NCBI GenBank assembly: GCA_947462335.1
Contig: OX381704.1
Location: 41,668,942 to 41,732,941 of the forward strand
Direction of reading: 5' to 3'
DNA from: Harmothoe impar
Taxonomy: Eukaryota; Annelida; Polychaeta; Phyllodocida; Polynoidae
DNA length: 64,000 nt
In this document: in pieces, positions 10,601-21,940 of the stretch
Layout of the letters: each line of letters begins with the position of its first letter
Position numbering within the stretch: position 1 is the stretch's first letter
Made by a program: the position numbers and the translations under genes
The notes under the pieces: model-generated
Seen by the model: the letters and a program-made list of their open reading frames with translations, nothing else
Database searches by the model: none
What the model was told of the DNA's origin: nothing

Positions 10601-13600
10601 AATGCTGAAGTGAATATGTGAAATATGTCAATATCATATTATAATATCGGTATCTCAATCAATGTAAAACATATAGCATATATCTGGTACTGTAAAACCT
10701 CGTGTAGAAGCTGCGGTTATTACGCGAGTGGGGGTGCGGCTTATACGAGAGTTTTTACACGTATACTACAGTACTAAAGTCACCATAATCAGATGTTACG
10801 ATAGGCTTATATGGTTCTCCTGAGGTAGGAGGCGGCTTATACGCGAGTAGACTGTTAACTTGGTGATTATCAGCATTCCATCCATATTAGATATCAATTT
10901 ATATGAGACAGGCTTCTGGCTTACCTGAGGTCTTTTGTTTGTGCCTCGCTGAAATTAAGTGGAGCCGTGAGTACTGCATCGTGAGTCTCATTTCCTTCCC
11001 CGTGCCGTTCCGCAATAGCTAAAGACGAAAAGGTTATGGATGTCAATTGTCATTTAATCTTTTTTCATACTTTCTTTTCAGTATATACCCGATATAATAC
11101 TATTATTCACGCACAATATGGAGTGGTATTAAACTTGGGGAAAGGGCTGTATGTGGGGTCAAAAGTCAATAACATAATTCCAAGTTTAAAACGTTACATT
11201 ACCTAAGAGGTTTTTGAAGATAACGGTGGCGACCTGCTGTGGCGTGAATTGACATGACTTCTCCTTGTACGTGACCTCATATGCAGGACCGCCATCCTTG
11301 TCGACAATCTTCAGGGAAAACACCAGACAAATAAATCACGATTGAATAATATTTCTCCATTTTTTTTTGGATTGAATATTACTAGTACCTGCTATTTTCG
11401 TCACTATGTTATACCAACTCATTAGTCTATATCTTTAGGAGGAACTCCTTCATCCATCCTTATCTAACACTCACTGGTCTCCGTCATAATATCACAATCC
11501 CTCGTTTGTTTGTTATTGAATTGGGGTTCCTGTTGAATAATCTTATTTTGTTCATACACATGATACTGAATACCTTATGTTAATACATGAATGACACCTA
11601 CATTGACTGGTCCTGACTTTTTTTGTACTTCTGGGTCATCGAATTTGCGACCAAGCAAGTGTTTGACATTGCATACAGTGTTTGCTGCATTCCGAATAAG
11701 TCCTTGTTTTGCTGCTAATCCGACAGCCTGAAAACATACAATATTTGAAATAAAGAAAACTTACCCTTCCATATTACGGTTTAGTTAATAGTTAGATAGT
11801 TAATTAATTCTTTTTAATATCGGTACGTGTATTTAACAAACTTTCTGATTCTATGAGTAAATTGATAACGTTCCACATTTGTCATTTACCGGTAGGAAGT
11901 CTTCTTGTTAAAACTCCAATTTTGTTGTGGAGTCAGAGCTGCCAACCTCAAAACATCCAAAATCGTATTTTTTAGGTCATTTTCTGCCTAAAAAGCGTAT
12001 TTAGCGTACTCCCTTCACCCAAAAATCGTACTAAAATCGTACTTTTGATTTAAGATTATTACACTAATAAAACATCAATAAAACATGATAATATGCCTAT
12101 TGCATTGAGGAATTGATCCAAGAATACAAGTTGGTGTTGTGCCTCCGCTAGTACAATTAGTATGATCCAAGATTAGAATACGATTTTGCTATATACATGT
12201 ATAACAAAAGAAGAGACTGGAATCTGACGAAAATATAGGTTGGTTATGAAAAAAATGTAATCTTCATAGCAGGGGATGTGATTTACACCAGACTTTCAAG
12301 GATCTTGAGACTTAAAGCTGCAATACCACCTAAGACACTCAAACCTACATTTTCCCGATTTGATTCTCAGATGATTGTATAATGTTTCCCTCTTATAATC
12401 TGTCATTTTTTCTGTCAAGAAAGTCTTAATATTATGTTAGACAGGATTCCAATCTCAACTACTATCTATATTCTGGAGGGGTTTGGTTATTTAGTATTTA
12501 CACTGGCTGAGGCTGTGAGACAGTGAGTGGCCCTAATTAAGGGCCAAATCAGTCCTAATTCTGGCGAAAGAAGTATCTAGGGCCCAAATGTGTACTCAGT
12601 ACATGTGAAATAACAGCCAAATTGACCAAAAAGCGTACTGGATACCTGAAAATCGTACTAAATCATACTCAAAATATAAAAGCGTATTCTGCCTCAAAAT
12701 GAGGTCAAAAAGCGTACTAATACGCCAAAAGCGTACTACTTGGCAGCCCTGTGGAGTCTTCCCTTTAGAAGTCCCATTTTCTCATGTCGACCCTTGAATA
12801 TGCCTTTTTGATTTAATAATTAACCATAATTAATTCTGAGTAAATCAAAATCTCGTACCTGGTCATGGTCTGTGAAGGCAACTATGGCGGGTGTGACACG
12901 ATCCCCATTTTCATTTGCTACAACGTCGGTTTTTCCATCCTGAAATAAAAGGACACAATTGCATGTAAATACTAAAGTCACCATCACTCGGGGATCTGCA
13001 GGGCAAACAAATGTAGGCCTACTTTAATAGTTTGATGAGTGTGTACTGTAAGAATATGAGGATGACATGAGGAGATATCAAGTTCTCTATTTATTGAAAA
13101 CATGTGTAGCGAACCACTTCCCAATTCCATCGTGGCAGGCCATCGTGGCAGACCATTATGGTACCCAAAGACGTAGTCACTGTTCCCCACTGTACCATAC
13201 CCATCCAGTTCTGTAGGACTAGTAGGGGATGTGGCTTAGTTGGTAGGGCAGTATCACTGCAAGTGATATCCAGATCTGAGGGTCCTGAGTTTGAGTCTCC
13301 GGTTTCTCCAAGACCCTTTTTCGCTTCTTCTACACATGCACTTTTTTTTAACAAGTCCGTAAGGTAGAGCTGTAGCCTGAGTATTGGTATAGAGGCTAGT
13401 AATAGTATTATATAGGCTCTAGATGAGTCTAGGCTCTACTCTGGTCTAGTCTAGCCTAGGTACGATCAGACTGATAACTAGAGAATTATGGACGATTCGC
13501 ACTACTGTCAGTTCGCCCTAGATGATTCGCACTACACCTCCTGGACCATTCGCACTACTTGCTGGACCATTCGCACTACCCCTAGGCAGGAGTAGGGGGC

Positions 13601-15089
13601 TGGATGATTCGCCCTACTGCTCCCGGGTGTGTGGGCCTCTACTCCACGGGGGTGTGGGCCTCTACTCCACGGGGGTGTGGGCCTCTACTCCCCGGGACAC
13701 TTACACTATTTGGGCACCCGCCTTATAGATAGAGTATACCTGTACATCCCTGGTTTGCAATATCGAAATAATCCCTAGCTCTTTTGTTATTATTTAAGTG
13801 TAGGGTCTTGTCATGGGGGGCTCTGCCCCCCAACCCCCGTCTTTTTTTCCTCTCTCAAGGGTTTCCTCTCAAGTCAAGTTCAAGTTTCAAATAGTTTTAT
13901 TTCACCAGGAAAACGTACAGTACTAGTATTCATCTTTCTCTTCTTTTCCCATCTATAAACCCATTGAAACCTGACTAGTGCGAATCATCCAAAAAGTAGT
14001 GCGAATCGACTAGGGCGAATCATCTAGTAGTGCGAACAGACAGTAGTGCGAATAGACAGTAGTGCGAATCGTCCATTTTCGTAACTAGAGATCCGGGTCT
14101 CTCCCAGGCGCTTCACTGGACATAGGACAGCCTGTCTGTTAACTGACAACAGAAATTCAGAATAGCCAATGGGCGGTATTGGAGAAGGAAGAGGAGTAGC
14201 TGGGCCTGGGAGTTGGATCCTATACCCATCTGGACCATTCGCCCTAGTCTATCTGCCCTATCCCATTGTTTTAAGGGAGTGATCTTTTTTTCGACAACGA
14301 AGGTGGGGGGGGGGGGTGATAACATTGTCAGTCCCTCTTCTTAGGGATGGGGGGGGGGGGGGGCTCCTCCAGCCTCCACCTTGTCACTTGTGTGATAGTA
14401 AACCGGATGTGACCCCCTGGCCCTGACTGAGGGGGTAAGGAGGGTAAATACAAAATGCCCCCAATCGTGTTGTTTTGGAGGATCATAAAACGTGAATGGT
14501 ACAAAAGGTAGAGATCGCAGTTACAACCAAATCGGCAAATGATACAAGTTTGCACTGTGCCTCACTCACTGACTCAGAGTCAGTGTGACTGAACAGTCAC
14601 GGTGCGTGTGGACCTGTGACCAGGCTGTGTCGGGCTGTGATTCACTGATTGTGGCACTGACACTGTGACAGTGACAGACAATGACACCAACTACAGTACA
14701 GATCACAACCGTCGGTGGTGTCATGGACATGGATTATTTGTATCACTAGACAATATTACTATTGAGCTAATCGTGCGGTAACTGAAGAGTGTTTTCTTTC
14801 CGTTTTTGAGTTGCATACCTCATCAAATGACAGTGTCCGTGGAGTGGCGACATGTCGGCTTTGCTGTCACAGTCACTGTCACAATGAAAGGCGGCGTGAG
14901 CGACAGAAACCGGTCACGAAAACAATGGAATAATGTGAGGGACGTTAAAATTTCCCAACGTCACTAGCACTCACACATCTTATACACTCATATGACAATA
15001 AGAATAACTCAGATGTTTCGTTAAATTACCTTAAATACGGCTAAACTTGCCGTCGTTGCACCAAAACGAATACCAAAGGCGGCTGACAT
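7613..15089 (-). CDS. HSPA14: HSPA14, Hsp70-like protein 14 (Hsp70L1)
   Basis: Thirteen coding exons on the minus strand: 15089-15030, 12939-12859, 11727-11602, 11308-11203, 11018-10925, 10604-10500, 10070-9909, 9678-9523, 9228-9126, 8820-8599, 8324-8163, 7951-7893 and 7688-7613. All junctions are GT-AG and in phase. The total is 503 aa; human HSPA14 is 509. The Hsp70 nucleotide-binding fold is clear: FGIRFGATTASLAVFK at the N-terminus, ISEPSAAALAYDIGQ, a phosphate-2 loop RLGGTTMDVTALEV in place of the usual DLGGGTFD, and the adenosine loop LLIGGGCRLP. The substrate-binding part is much shorter than in canonical Hsp70, as in this subfamily, and ends DGSLHVTCTEP...ESS. In animals HSPA14 pairs with the J-protein MPP11 (DNAJC2) at the ribosome exit to fold nascent chains. 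The first ATG is head-to-head with MANF. Confidence 0.96.
11934..12751. mobile_element. hAT-like non-autonomous element in HSPA14 intron 2
   Basis: The ends CAGAGCTGCCAA (11934-11945) and TTGGCAGCCCTG (12740-12751) are inverted partners of the CAG...CTG hAT type. They are flanked by TGGAGT on both sides (11928-11933 and 12752-12757). Repeated AAAATCGTACT and AAAGCGTACT words crowd both subterminal regions, as transposase-binding repeats do in hAT elements. The flanking repeat is 6 bp and not the 8 bp typical of hAT, so the class is tentative. A second repeat (12310-12500) is nested inside. Confidence 0.6.
12310..12500. repeat. dispersed repeat, family E (copy 1)
   Basis: It shares a colinear series of words with 46640-46830: AAAGCTGC(A/T)ATAC, ACACTCAAACCTA, TTGTATAATG, TTATAATCTGTCATTT, CTACTAT(C/T)TATATTCTGG. 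The two copies lie in introns of HSPA14 and TMEM168. No coding capacity is seen. Confidence 0.65.
13225..13310 (+). repeat. tRNA-derived SINE head
   Basis: GGGATGTGGCTTAGTTGGTA resembles a tRNA acceptor and D-arm with an A box (TGGCTTAGTTGG). The next arm can fold as TATCA-loop-TGATA with a 7-base loop CTGCAAG (anticodon GCA, Cys-like). A weak B box (AGTTTGAGTCT) is at 13288-13298. The acceptor stem does not close and the variable region is long, so it is a SINE-like relic and not a functional tRNA. Confidence 0.5.
13485..14081. mobile_element. MITE-like element with repeated GTGCGAAT subterminal motifs
   Basis: The flanks TAACTAGAGA at 13475-13484 and 14082-14091 are identical 10-mers, consistent with a target-site duplication. 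The left arm has repeated GGAY(G/C)ATTCGCACTAC words and the right arm has the inverse, GTAGTGCGAATCGTCC, several times. A 25-bp direct repeat (GTGTGGGCCTCTACTCCACG) occurs three times near 13625-13695. It lies in HSPA14 intron 1. Confidence 0.65.
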
Positions 15090-15352
15090 CTTGAATCTCG
15101 TGCAAGTTAACGTACAATCACGTTCAAGACGAGAATTATCCCTCGTCCAATCAACGTTCGCCAACTCGTCCACAGGCCCGGCAGACTGAGCAGACAACAC
15201 GTAGCGGGCTGTGGTGTAAATTCTAGAAATTCGGGATTACTTTGTAAATTTTAATCATTGATCTGCCAGATATTCGTCAAGGAGTTTATCAAGGTGCAGG
15301 TGAACCTGTCTGGCTCATTAGCTTCGCTAAAATTCGTTAACAGACTACCAAA
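15090..15352. promoter_or_regulatory. bidirectional promoter between HSPA14 and MANF
   Basis: Only 263 bp separate the divergent start codons of HSPA14 (15089, -) and MANF (15353, +), so both 5' UTRs and promoters must share it. It contains a CCAAT box at 15147-15151 within a degenerate ER-stress-like arrangement (CCAAT, 9 bases, CCAAC) and a heat-shock-type dyad TTCTAGAA at 15221-15228. There is no convincing TATA box, as is common for bidirectional promoters. Shared use is inferred from geometry. Confidence 0.8.
15221..15228. promoter_or_regulatory. heat-shock-element-like dyad TTCTAGAA
   Basis: TTCnnGAA is the inverted-pair core of an HSF binding site. A third TTC follows with one base less spacing than the consensus, so only two of the usual three units are perfect. 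It sits midway between the HSPA14 and MANF starts. Confidence 0.4.
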
Positions 15353-18300
15353 ATGCAGTGGTTCAGAAGCCGGCTCCCCGACATGTGTAGTGTCATGTTG
15401 ATTGTGTGTGCACTCTTCCTGACCATTCAGACTTCACAGGGCAAGAAACTGACAGCAGTTACTGAAGAAAATTGTGAAGGTAAGCCTATTTTAGTGCAAC
15501 GCATTGTGGTACTGTATGAGGTGTTGTGTATGGAATGCAATAACGGTTTCGCAAAAACATAACCTCCCTGTTCTGTATGCCTATGCTACTGGGTCCTCGG
15601 TCCCCTTCATTCATTGTTGGCTTCAACTCCGGCTTCAACTTCAAGGTAGGTACATCATATGAAAATGGAGATGTACAGACATGATACAACTGCTGTATCA
15701 GGGTTGTGCAGCACACTTACACAAATTCAAATCTTTTGGAATTTTGTTGATATCTTGCTTAGTTCCTGCATAATCGCGAAATTAGTATCTTGAAAACTGG
15801 ATCTTTTGTCTCATTAAATGGGATGATTTCTTGTGACTTTCTGGATCCCAATTATCCTCAATTAGAGTTAAAATGAGTGATAACAAATTTAGTAAAATGC
15901 CAATTCCATTTGAACTAATCAATATATCAACACAAAATCAAAAGGTACTTGATCCCGATTTTGCTCTCTACGAGATTTGACATTGACCTAATTTCATTTG
16001 ACCTAGATATTTGACCTAGATTTGATGCATGACCTAGATTTGACAGTATAATTCCATAATTGAGGGTATAAAGAGCCAAATACAAGTAAAATATCAATTT
16101 TGCTGAAACTAATCAATATCTAAAGATAAATAGTAGTAATATAACCACTATATTGACCTTTATAAGATTTTTTATGTTGACCTAGTTTCATTATGACCTA
16201 GATATTTGACCTAGATCCCATGATTGACCTAGATTTGGCCATTTGAGTGAGGAAAATGCCAATTCTGTTCAAGCGAATCAATATCTAAACATGAAATGAA
16301 AAGCTATCACCTCAATATTGGTCTCTATTAGACATTGACCTCATTGTAGTATGACCTATATATTTGACCCAGGTCTGACCATGGTACAACAAGATTGTTA
16401 TGCTGCCGTTTCTTTGGCAGTTGTGAAAATATCTCAGATACTACTCGGTTTGTGATGCTTTCTGGAGATATTTTCCTCAACGAATGAAGAAATTCATCCT
16501 TGTTAGAGAATATGGTACCAAGTTGATCACAGGCAGGTGTTCTGGACCCCATGGTAATTTGATGATCTAATATCAATACACTAAGACACAGTTGACAGAA
16601 TTCATGTTTATTTCATCAAATTGATATAAACACAGATATATCAGATCATATTGCAAGAAGCGAACAGCCAACAGAAATAACTCAGGAACACAGTTTAAGC
16701 AAGGTACTCATTGCTAGATATGATGTTGAAGGGAACGGTACTTCCGTCTGGACTTATCTAGAAATAGAAAGAAATATACATTTAATATATTTAAATAGTG
16801 ACCCTATTATAAATAAATTATCTAACCACAGGCCCTATCATGTGGAGTATGATTGTCCTACAAGGACATAGAGGAAGTGACAGAGGCAATAGTGAAAAGG
16901 TGACATAGATCTGAGTAGGGAAACACAGGGCAGCTATGGGCGACATATATGGTATCAACGGTAGGCCTATTGTTTTTTTCTTTTACTTTATGGCTCTCAT
17001 AAAAAAGCCCTTAAAAAGGTGTCATAGCCTAGGGACTAGGCCTAGGTTACACTTGTCAGTAGGCCTACAACCATAGATGTCAATCCCCCCCCAGTCTACC
17101 ACTGTTAAATAATGACCACTACCCTAGACCCCCCCCCCCCCCCCCCCAATTGAGCTTAAGTAACGTGCGTGCATTTTTTGACTAGAGACGTTATTTGTAG
17201 ACTATCTCGCCTAACATCCCCCCCCCAAAACTTAATTTGACTTCATATTTTCCTTCAACACTACCGTAAATTCCTGCGTATAACCTGCATCTCGCGTATA
17301 ACCCACACCCCCAACTCCTAAATCCTATAACCCGTTTCTGGGTTTGTAAACTTCTATTTTAGTACTGTTCTATAGTAATAAAAACCCTCGTATAGCCCGC
17401 ACCCTATATAGGCATGTTTGGTATCAAATGAAAGCTGAGGTTGATTCGCGTACAACCGGCGGGTAGTACGCGGGAATTTACGGTAATAACATGTTGGTGT
17501 AGAGACTAGATACTCGGCGGAGCGGTGAGGCAATCCCACAATACAATGCGTGACATCCCAGTGGGTCACACGGACACTGGCTAGCAGGAGGCCCTTTCCC
17601 GTGCCTGTGCTGCCAGAGCTTGGTCGCTACCCAGCGATGCACCACGTCCCAAGTATAGGCCCCATGCTAGCCTACTCTCTTATCCCTATTAGATCCCTCA
17701 TTTCTCTGTATCATTCAAGTCCACCGTGAGAGAGTAGCGTAAGTTTGGTGCGAGGGGAGCTCTAGGTGATGTGGGCTACCGGTAGGCCTACAGTATGTCA
17801 TAACGTTATGTGACGTCAGCAAGATGCCCAGTAGCATCTTTGACCCAACCCCAACAAGTTCCCCCGCAGATTTCATGTTTTTGCCCCCCCCCCCTTCTGT
17901 TTCAGTTTTTAGGTGGGTTGCAGGTAGGTTTAAATTTTAGCCCCCCCCCCCTCCCCATCTATACCCCCAGGGGGTGCTCACCCCCACGAGTGCATGGTGG
18001 GGGACAAACACTTTTCAATATGACATTGTTATGAAGTCCAAGTTGCTGCCAATAAGTGCTGCGGTATATGTAATATCAGTTTCCAAGAAAATTCCACGTT
18101 TCTAGAGAAAATCTGAATTGTGGAACTCTATAAGAAAAGGCCTATATTTTGGGCTACTGTGCAGGCCTACCTAGCCTATAGACCTAGGCTACTATGTACT
18201 AGTATCATGTTGTCGGTGCCCCCCCCCCCCCCCTCCAAATAACGATTTATCATTATCATTTCTCAAAGATTAGTGAAATAAGGCATGTAACACACCAAAA

Positions 18301-21300
18301 CGTAGCTATTGGCGAGACAAACACAGACAACACAACCATTTTGAATTCAGTGCAACGAACGCCCGCTCGCCGGAATATGTCTGCCTCTAATTTGTGCAAT
18401 ATTTGATATTTCTGTCGTCCCAATCCTCTAAATGTAAACCCATGATGTGATTGGTAAGATCCCCAGCAAACATGTGTGTTTAAATTATGTTAATTATGCT
18501 TTTTGCTGCCGAAAATACTTGTAGTGGCAGGTATTATTTAGGTCTGACATGCCAATTGCTAAATTGCCAATTTTGACATTTTTTCCCCTAAATTGCGTTT
18601 TGTTTCCTCTAACATTCACTTCTCATTACATATCAATATCAAGGATGTTATATTATGTTCTTGTCCGTTATTTCAAGTGAGAAAAAGTGTTGAAAACATT
18701 ATTTCAATATGTCAATTTAGCAAGCATCAAGTCGCACCCAGCAAATATCTGGTTTATACTTTTGGTGACGTGACGACGTTTGCCAGCTGCAGTCAGACTC
18801 GGACGTTGTCTGCTGGTGGCTGCCTTTCTGGCCTCTTAGTCGGAACTAATCAGTCTACATATATCTACTCTACCTTATCAGAAAGGCAAGGTCTTAAACT
18901 ATGACTTTCTCATGTTTTTAAAAGACATTATTGATTTACTCACCGAAATTTAGTTGGCTTAGAATGATGTCCACTTCAGACAGCTGTCAGAACGCCAAGG
19001 CAAGGTCGGATCTCGCCAGGGAAACTTTTATTATGTAACAGGCCACATGATTGGTTGATATAGATGCCAAAGGAAGTTGTGGGTCGTGTACAACACTAGG
19101 GAGAGCCAATCACAGCCCGTTTTCTTTCAGAGTGTGGAAATTCGATGGGTCACGAAAAATGCGCCGAAAAATGCGGACAGCTCTCTGCACCGCGGTGCGC
19201 AATGTTTGACGTACCTATTCAAGGCCCTAAAAGGGCCTAATTAGCCTTTAATAGACTTAGGCTTAGCGAGTGTTCATTTAGTAGATCATTTAGTAGCAGC
19301 GAGATTGAGAAATGCGGAAAAAACCATGAGATAGGCAAGATCGGGGGACAGCATTTTCCTCAAAAAGATATTGAACTGCGATCTTCAATAATTTATTTCT
19401 CTCTTTCGCTATTATGGAAATAGGGGATCTATACTAAAAAAAAGCTACCATCCGATTCGGACACCCATAGACTTCAAGGCATAAGCGTTTTCAGCAGAAG
19501 ATAGAATGACATTTTGAGCGAATTTGCCCGTATTTCTTTCTTTCTACCCCCAAAGCGGGCAAAAACTGGGCACATTCTACCGCCAGGACCTATGCAACAA
19601 GTCACATCCACTCTAGGCCTATATCTATATGTTAACAGATAGCGGTTATGATACAGATAGCGGTTGTACACCAGGGGCGGGGGGACAGGGGATGGACGGC
19701 AAAGGCATGGACGCGTAGCACACGCCGCCCCACAGCCGACCGACACGGCGAAACGGAAACGGCGATGGTGTCGCTGCTGACGCTCGGATCGACTCGCTTT
19801 TCAGCCGAGACGTAAGACAGCGGTTACGCGATTACGATTCTACCGTCAGAAATGAGAAATAACGTATTGTACTCAAATTAGATCACTCATTCGAATTCAT
19901 TTCTGATGCCAGAATTGACAGATTACCCTGAGTCATCTGTGAGGCCACTCACACGCTCCATTTTTTAACACCAGTAGCCTTAGCCTAAGTAGGATTAGCT
20001 TTAATAGGGAGCCTTTATTTAGCAATAATTATTACAGGGTGGGGTGTTGGTAACAAATCTTACCTCTGTTGAGGGGATGGATTTTAGTTGCGAAAAAGTC
20101 TGCGATATTGTTCAGACGGCGGTGGGGGATTTTCGGTACGCCCATTAATAATCATGATTAATAAATTGATGAAGACTCCCTTTAATAGATCTATATGAAG
20201 TTTGTCATAGACTGGTATGCCTATGTAGACTAGTATTGTTGGTGTAGGTCCTAGTTATGGATTATGATTTTAAGTGATGCCCCCATGAGGTAGGCCTATA
20301 CTACTACTGACTCAGAGTCAGACTTCGAGTCCAACTAGATGGTGGCCTGTTGGCGATTTTTTAAATATACATATGTTATTCGTTGTCCACGTCCCATTCG
20401 TGTACTACAGTATGTACATTGTTGGTTCAATTTATATTTGCAGTATGCGTAAAGTTCCTCGCAAAGTTTATAGACAATCTTCCTAGCGAAGCTAAGGGCG
20501 ACGCACCGAAAATAGAGAAAGAGTTCCTGAAAACGTGTAAAGCAGCAAAGTCATCGGAAAACAGATTTGTAAGTACATTTATATATTTAATTGGGTAAAT
20601 TATTTCGGTTTCCATTATATATACTTTCCCAGGACAAAAAGAATGTTGGTTCCGCAGGTCTGGTTTAGCTAGTTGTAGAAACAAGAAAGTCCACGTTGCG
20701 ATTTTCGATGTTACTAGCGGAAAATTGCCTTTACCGTAAAACCTCGCGTATAAGCCTAACTCACGTATAAGCTGCACCCCGACTTTGGACCAATGCTATA
20801 AGCCGCAGACGCCCTCTGAATGAGCCCTGGGAAGAAAAACTCTTATATTAGCCGCATACCTTATGGTTAATATTATGTCTTCATTGTCTGCTCTCATTTT
20901 ACAGTGCTACTATGTAGGAGGTACTTCGGATTCAGCTACCAGCACACTCGGTGACCTGACCAAACCTATAAGCTGGGGGATGCCAGCTGATAAGGTCTGC
21001 ATGAAGCTATACAGGAAGGACGAACAGATATGCGATCTTAAATATGGTACGTGTAGTAATAATTTCTCAGAAGCTAATGGTGCTCAGTGGGGAGGAATAA
21101 GGTCATTGATATTATCGGCATCTGTAAAAGTGATTACAAACATCAGTGTAAATTCTAGGTTCTCAGTACCATATGTAGCACCGTAGCGTGTCCATAACTT
21201 ATTACATATAATATTATCCTTCCTTTAATACAGGGGTAGACACTAACGCTGGCCCGGGAGCCAATGGCCTGTAGTATTGGGTCCGGGCCCGTAGTTTTCA

Positions 21301-21940
21301 GAATGTTTGCTTAGCTACGGGCCCGGGTGGCCCGTAGTAAGGCCCTAATTCTGGTCTACATGCCAGTTTTTACGCCTTGTGAATCGGACCATCATTAAAG
21401 CTTCTAGAGAGTAAAACAGAAAGCCTACATTTTGTAGAAAGTTCCATGAAATTATATACTTCTTTATTTATGATAATATTCTATTGACTCTCAATACACG
21501 GGTCCATTTTACTGTACTAACTTAGGAAATTCCCGGGCCCACAACTTTCAAAGGCTGCGGGCCCAGGTGGCCCATGGTCTCAAAGTTTAGTGTCTACTCC
21601 TGTAATATGTATGATATAGCATTGATTGTTAGTACCGTAATAGTAGGAATAACCCCACAGACTCGTTCTACATAGTCACATGTAATGTAAGGTTACCATG
21701 CATTATTCATGCATATGTCTATTCATTTCCTAATTTATTTTTTCAGAAAAGCAAATGGACTTTGTAAATGCAAACTTCAGGAAGTTGAAGGTTAAGGACC
21801 TGAAGAAGATCTTGAACGACTGGGAGGACAGCTGCCGTGGATGCACAGAGAAGGACGACTATATCCGGCGTATCGAGGAACTTCTGCCAAAGTATGCACC
21901 CGAAGCAGCCAGAGCTCGGGCAGCAAAGGCTGAATTGTAG
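15353..21940 (+). CDS. MANF: MANF/CDNF family ER-resident neurotrophic factor
   Basis: Four exons: 15353-15479, 20444-20568, 20905-21046 and 21747-21940. Phases agree and the product is 195 aa (human MANF 182, CDNF 187). A cleavable signal peptide (hydrophobic [12 protein letters not shown], ending near TSQG) is followed by the saposin-like domain with NCEVC, FLKTC, ENRFCYYVGG, KVCMKL and QICDLKY. The SAP-like C-terminal domain follows, with [14 protein letters not shown], the CRGC (CXXC) motif and [10 protein letters not shown]. All eight conserved cysteines are present. The C-terminus KAEL resembles the KDEL-like retention signals of the family (RTDL in MANF, KTEL in CDNF). Known family role: a luminal ER protein, induced by the unfolded protein response and secreted under calcium stress. 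Invertebrates generally have one gene of this family. Intron 1 is 5 kb and full of repeats. Confidence 0.96.
15866..16380 (+). repeat. about 190-bp tandem repeat rich in TGACCT words
   Basis: Roughly 2.7 diverged copies begin near 15866, 16044 and 16241. Each has an AT-rich half (AATGCCAATTC...AATCAATAT) and a half with repeated TTGACCTAGAT and ATGACCTA words. TGACCT is the complement of the AGGTCA nuclear-receptor half-site. It lies in MANF intron 1 and has no coding capacity. Confidence 0.65.
17263..17484. mobile_element. MITE family C (ACCGTAAATTCC...GGAATTTACGGT), copy 1
   Basis: 222 bp with inverted ends ACCGTAAATTCCTGCGTATA and ...TACGCGGGAATTTACGGT, and internal inverted CGCGTATAACCC words. 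Two more full copies of nearly the same length are at 23557-23780 and 46879-47103. Diverged relatives lie near 10690-10860 and 20735-20860. The copies have no coding sequence. Confidence 0.8.
17485..20443. other. rest of MANF intron 1: low-complexity and repeat relics
   Basis: Several poly-C runs (near 17886, 17940, 18219) and no recognisable coding sequence. From about 19310 it contains a copy of dispersed repeat family A, listed separately. Confidence 0.5.
19310..19960 (-). repeat. dispersed repeat family A (copy 1)
   Basis: A series of words recurs elsewhere in inverted order: GGCAAGATCGGGGGACA, GGGCAAAAACTGGGCA, GGTGTCGCTGCTGACGCTC, GGCCGAGACGTAA-like and CTGAGTCATCTGTGAGGCC. Matching segments occur near 24560-24660, 30430-30560, 31100-32125, 46400-46640, 47540-47740 and 48190-48260. 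It looks like a multi-part, non-coding interspersed element. Ends and length are uncertain. Confidence 0.6.

Noticed and set aside
13225..13310. Functional tRNA-Cys gene
   Set aside because: The acceptor stem does not pair, the B box is degenerate and the variable arm is too long; better explained as a SINE head.
16328..16576. 82-codon minus-strand open frame in MANF intron 1
   Set aside because: It overlaps the end of the TGACCT repeat array and lacks recognisable motifs or splice context.
18593..18904. 103-codon plus-strand open frame in MANF intron 1
   Set aside because: No domain or similarity recognised, and no splice sites fitting the surrounding gene.
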